A DNA stretch of 64,000 bases from Blautia sp. MSJ-9 (GTDB lineage: Bacteria > Bacillota > Clostridia > Lachnospirales > Lachnospiraceae). The DNA lies in NCBI RefSeq assembly GCF_018919065.1, contig NZ_JAHLQG010000057.1, positions 18,801 to 82,800 of the forward strand. The letters are read 5' to 3'. Each line of letters opens with the position of its first letter. Position 1 is the first letter of the stretch. The notes under the pieces are model-generated. The model did not search any database, was not told the DNA's origin, and was given only the letters and a program-made list of their open reading frames with translations. The translations under genes and the position numbers were made by a program. Of the stretch, positions 61,239-64,000 are shown one piece after another.

Positions 61239-61970
61239 CTACGCATCCAGCTGATTCTTTACATATTCTTCTTTCCCATAGTTTTCGTTTATGAAATCTG
61301 ACTCTATCTTACCGTCAATAATCCTCACCACACGCCTTGCCTGTGCCGCAATTCCATTATCATGAGTAATCAGTATGACTGTCTTCCCCTGCTTATGCAT
61401 GCTCTTAAGAATCTCCAGAATCTCCTTACTGGAAGCAGAATCCAGATTTCCGGTTGGCTCATCTGCCAGAATAACCGGCGGCTGTGCTGCCAGCGCCCGG
61501 GCAATAGCAACCCTTTGCTGCTGTCCTCCGGACATCTCATTCGGTTTATGATCCATACGTTTCTCCAGACCAACCATAGTCAGTGATTCCACTGCCAGCT
61601 TATGTCTGGTCTTCCTGTCCACTCCTCTGTATACCAGCGGGAGCTCTACATTCTCAATCGCAGTCAGATTGGATATCAGATTAAATCCCTGAAAAATAAA
61701 TCCAATCTCCCGGTTTCGGACTTCGGACAGTTCATTATCCTCCATCGTAGACACATCTGTGCCATTCAGAAAATATTCCCCTGAAGTGGGTACATCCAGA
61801 CATCCCAGCATATTCATAAATGTAGACTTTCCTGAACCTGACTGTCCTATAATGGCAACAAATTCGCCCTTATCGATTTCCAGATTAATATGATCCAGCG
61901 CCCGCACCTCATTCTCACCGGGATTATATATCTTACACAAATCTTTCACTCTGATCAGCGCTTCTTCCAT
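61239..61970 (-). CDS. ABC transporter ATP-binding protein (MacB/LolD type)
   Basis: A 243-aa ATPase. Walker A is [20 protein letters not shown] (near 39), the signature [20 protein letters not shown] (near 141), Walker [14 protein letters not shown] and the H-loop ILITHD. It is the first gene of the ATPase-adaptor-permease operon. ATG 61970 follows GGAGG by five bases. It powers the MacB-like permease. Confidence 0.95.
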   Translation of the reverse strand: MEEALIRVKDLCKIYNPGENEVRALDHINLEIDKGEFVAIIGQSGSGKSTFMNMLGCLDVPTSGEYFLNGTDVSTMEDNELSEVRNREIGFIFQGFNLISNLTAIENVELPLVYRGVDRKTRHKLAVESLTMVGLEKRMDHKPNEMSGGQQQRVAIARALAAQPPVILADEPTGNLDSASSKEILEILKSMHKQGKTVILITHDNGIAAQARRVVRIIDGKIESDFINENYGKEEYVKNQLDA

Positions 61971-62069
61971 TTTCTCCTCCATTCATCTTGCATACTCCAC
62001 AACCTCATCTGTCTAACCATAAGCCACATCACCGCCTATTGATCAAAGATTCTCAGCCAGCCTTCAAAA

Positions 62070-62105
62070 AAGGACAGAACCCGGTTCCCCAAAAGCTCTG
62101 TCCTT
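62070..62105 (-). terminator. Terminator of the aminopeptidase gene
   Basis: AAGGACAGA / TCTGTCCTT stem, 18-nt loop. On the minus strand it is followed by TTTTGAAGG. It lies about 160 bp past the aminopeptidase stop and ahead of the ABC operon. Confidence 0.8.
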
Positions 62106-62263
62106 ATCTGCGGAATCTACAAGTCTCTGTTAATCATAACGAAACTGAAGCTGTAATCCCTTCACTTTTTTTATATTATGACGATCCACAAAAATTCCTT
62201 TATCAAGCGGACAAAAGCATACGCTTCACTGCCTGCTCATAATCTGCTTTATGCAAATCCTCT

Positions 62264-63655
62264 TTATGCGTCAAGCAGAAATGCCTTGTATGCTTTTTTA
62301 GCTTCGTAAACATCTGCCTTACTTGTAATCTCCCACGGAGCATGCATACTCAACACTGCCACGCCACTGTCAATTACTTCCATGCCATAAAGAGCCGCAA
62401 TATACGCGATCGTTCCACCGCCACCAACATCTACTTTACCAAGCTCTGCAGTCTGGAATGCAATTTCATGTGTATCAAAAATATTTCTTACTCTTGCCAC
62501 ATACTCTGCATTTGCATCATTGGAACCGGATTTGCCTCTTGCTCCGGTAAACTTGTTCAGAACGATACCACGACCGAGATAAGCAGCATTCTTTTTCTCA
62601 AATGCTTCGCCATAAGATGGATCATATCCTGCACTTACATCAGAAGAAAGCATACTTGAATTCTTCAGTGCTCTTCTTAATTTCAGTTCACTATAGCTTC
62701 CCATTGCATCCAGAAGCTCTGCCACTGCATTCTCGAAGAAACGGGACTGCATTCCTGTTGCACCCACACTTCCAATCTCCTCCTTGTCTACAAGCAGACA
62801 GCAGGAGGTACGTTTCGGTGCATCCATCTCCAGCATTGCAAGCAGAGATGTGTATGCGCATACTCTGTCATCCTGTCCATAAGCAGCGATCATACTTCTG
62901 TCCAGACCGCATTCTCTTGCCCTGCCTGCCGGTACGATCTCAAGTTCTGCGGAGAGGAAATCCTCTTCTTCCATATCGTATTTCTCTTTCAGGATTTTCA
63001 GTACATTCTGTTTAACTGCATCTTTCTTCTTATCATCCGGGAGATCTTTCAGCGGTCTGCTGCCGATCAGGATGTCAAGATTCTCACCTTCGATCACTTC
63101 AGTAGCCTTCTTCTGCATCTGTTTTCCCGCAAGATGGATCAGAAGATCTGTGATATATACGATCGGATCATCTTCATCCTCACCAATATTTACTTCTGCA
63201 ATACTTCCGTCTTTCTTTACTATTACACCATGGATCGCAAGCGGAAGTGTTACCCACTGGTATTTCTTAACACCACCATAATAGTGAGTATCCAGATATG
63301 CCAGATCAGTATCCTCGTACAATGGATTCTGTTTGATATCAAGACGTGGAGAATCAATATGTGCTCCCAGAATATTCATACCTTTCTCAATATCTTCCTG
63401 ACCGATATGGAAAAGTGCAACGATCTTCTTCATTCCTACTGTATAAACTTTATCTCCGGCTTTCAGTTTCTCACCCTTTGCAGCTTTCTCTTCCAGAGAT
63501 TCATAGCCAGCCGCCTGTGCTTCTTTCACGATCTGTGTCACGCATTCACGCTCTGTTTTACCAACATTGAGGAAATTACGGTATGCGTCTGCCACCTTTT
63601 CTAATTCTTTTTCTTCTGCTTCTGTATAAGAAAGCCATGCATTTCTACGTTCCAT
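62264..63655 (-). CDS. M18-family aminopeptidase
   Basis: A 463-aa cytoplasmic zinc metallopeptidase that removes N-terminal residues from peptides. GAHIDSPRLDIKQNPLYEDT (His96 and Asp98 region), LVDKEEIGSVGATGMQSRFF (the catalytic Glu-Glu and metal site), SSDVSAGYDPSYGEAFEKKN and the C-terminal VLSMHAPWEITSKADVYE (His ligand) are M18 motifs. FTGARGKSGSNDANAEYVAR is typical of the clostridial branch. Length fits. ATG 63655 follows AAAGGCGG. Substrate preference is not known; acidic residues are common for the family. Confidence 0.93.
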   Translation of the reverse strand: MERRNAWLSYTEAEEKELEKVADAYRNFLNVGKTERECVTQIVKEAQAAGYESLEEKAAKGEKLKAGDKVYTVGMKKIVALFHIGQEDIEKGMNILGAHIDSPRLDIKQNPLYEDTDLAYLDTHYYGGVKKYQWVTLPLAIHGVIVKKDGSIAEVNIGEDEDDPIVYITDLLIHLAGKQMQKKATEVIEGENLDILIGSRPLKDLPDDKKKDAVKQNVLKILKEKYDMEEEDFLSAELEIVPAGRARECGLDRSMIAAYGQDDRVCAYTSLLAMLEMDAPKRTSCCLLVDKEEIGSVGATGMQSRFFENAVAELLDAMGSYSELKLRRALKNSSMLSSDVSAGYDPSYGEAFEKKNAAYLGRGIVLNKFTGARGKSGSNDANAEYVARVRNIFDTHEIAFQTAELGKVDVGGGGTIAYIAALYGMEVIDSGVAVLSMHAPWEITSKADVYEAKKAYKAFLLDA

Positions 63656-64000
63656 CTGATGTTCCGCCTTTCTTTATGACTGTCATTCATAGTATTGTTT
63701 TCTTTATTATAAAACATCCTGCTGTATTTTTCCATATAATAAAAATATTGACATTTTTTCTCTACAGGGTTGTTGTTTACTCCAGCTATAATAATACGCT
63801 TCATCGTTCTGCATCACACAACTGGACAATTCCCTTTGCTTCTATTATAGTTAATATTATTCCAGATAATTATCTCAAAACAACAAGCCTGCAAATAAAA
63901 AGTCAAGCTTATTTTGATGAACATTGAAAATTTTATACAGGTTGAAAAATAGGTATCTCAATAAGACCGCCACAGTATGCCGGTCTGAGAAAAAAAGTAT
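63656..64000. other. Intergenic to the window edge, with a short hairpin
   Basis: No gene was identified. A TATAAT-like box on the minus strand around 63703-63710 could serve the aminopeptidase, but its -35 is weak. AGACCG / CGGTCT forms a hairpin at 63964-63986, probably the terminator of a gene outside the window. Confidence 0.45.

Noticed and set aside
63601..63804. 67-aa minus-strand frame over the aminopeptidase start
   Set aside because: It overlaps the aminopeptidase N-terminus in another frame and covers its promoter region. Composition is AT-driven.

Overview
The window looks like a chromosome segment of a gut Lachnospiraceae (Blautia-like, order Eubacteriales). The grounds are low GC, strong AGGAGG-type ribosome binding sites, formate-tetrahydrofolate ligase behind a ZTP-type riboswitch, pentose isomerase/kinase genes, a sortase B with a large DUF11 adhesin, and a tRNA block without encoded CCA. 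Species level is inference. Most genes lie on the minus strand.

Layout. 1-7.8 kb is housekeeping: a partial uridine phosphorylase, an NAD(P)H flavin oxidoreductase, a sigma-70-like protein without region 4, seven tRNAs (Pro-Gly-Arg-His-Gln-Lys-Leu), a 0.8 kb AT-rich spacer with a 53-bp degenerate tandem array, two YfcE-type phosphoesterases, RdgB, an RNA methyltransferase and a single-domain rhodanese. 7969-27465 is an integrative element of about 19.5 kb. It is bounded by a 39-bp direct repeat and carries a tyrosine integrase and excisionase, a P-loop replication ATPase, an HTH/ImmA-like protein, a serine recombinase, an Rpn nuclease, RecT plus YqaJ exonuclease, DUF932 and DUF5688 proteins, an XRE repressor, a Rep-like protein with candidate origin hairpins, and a compact RiPP cluster. 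The RiPP cluster has a 60-aa nine-cysteine precursor and two radical SAM enzymes. The element appears to have inserted into the 3' end of a small C-rich RNA gene. The terminator hairpins on the two sides differ by compensatory base changes, so the element seems to carry its own copy of that RNA end.

27.5-33.5 kb holds an arabinose operon (araR, araA and a FGGY kinase). It is followed by sortase B and its 1570-aa substrate (to 38.2 kb), a HAAS/DUF1700 protein, and the ZTP riboswitch with fhs. 41.5-46.5 kb is a second sugar cluster: xylulokinase, a fucose/arabinose-type isomerase, a DUF4867 cupin and an AraC regulator. 46.7-55.9 kb holds YqeY, a DUF5107-TPR / MoxR ATPase / VWA / leucine-rich-repeat module, a phosphoesterase and a MATE exporter. 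56.3-64 kb holds DAHP synthase, tRNA-Arg, a long palindromic repeat element, a MacAB-type export operon and an M18 aminopeptidase.

Working together: the element genes form a replication/recombination module with a mobile RiPP as cargo, while the chromosomal genes combine pentose catabolism, one-carbon metabolism and surface or export functions. The points most worth following are the RiPP cluster, the small RNA used as an attachment site, the 53-bp array next to the tRNA promoter and the truncated sigma-like protein.
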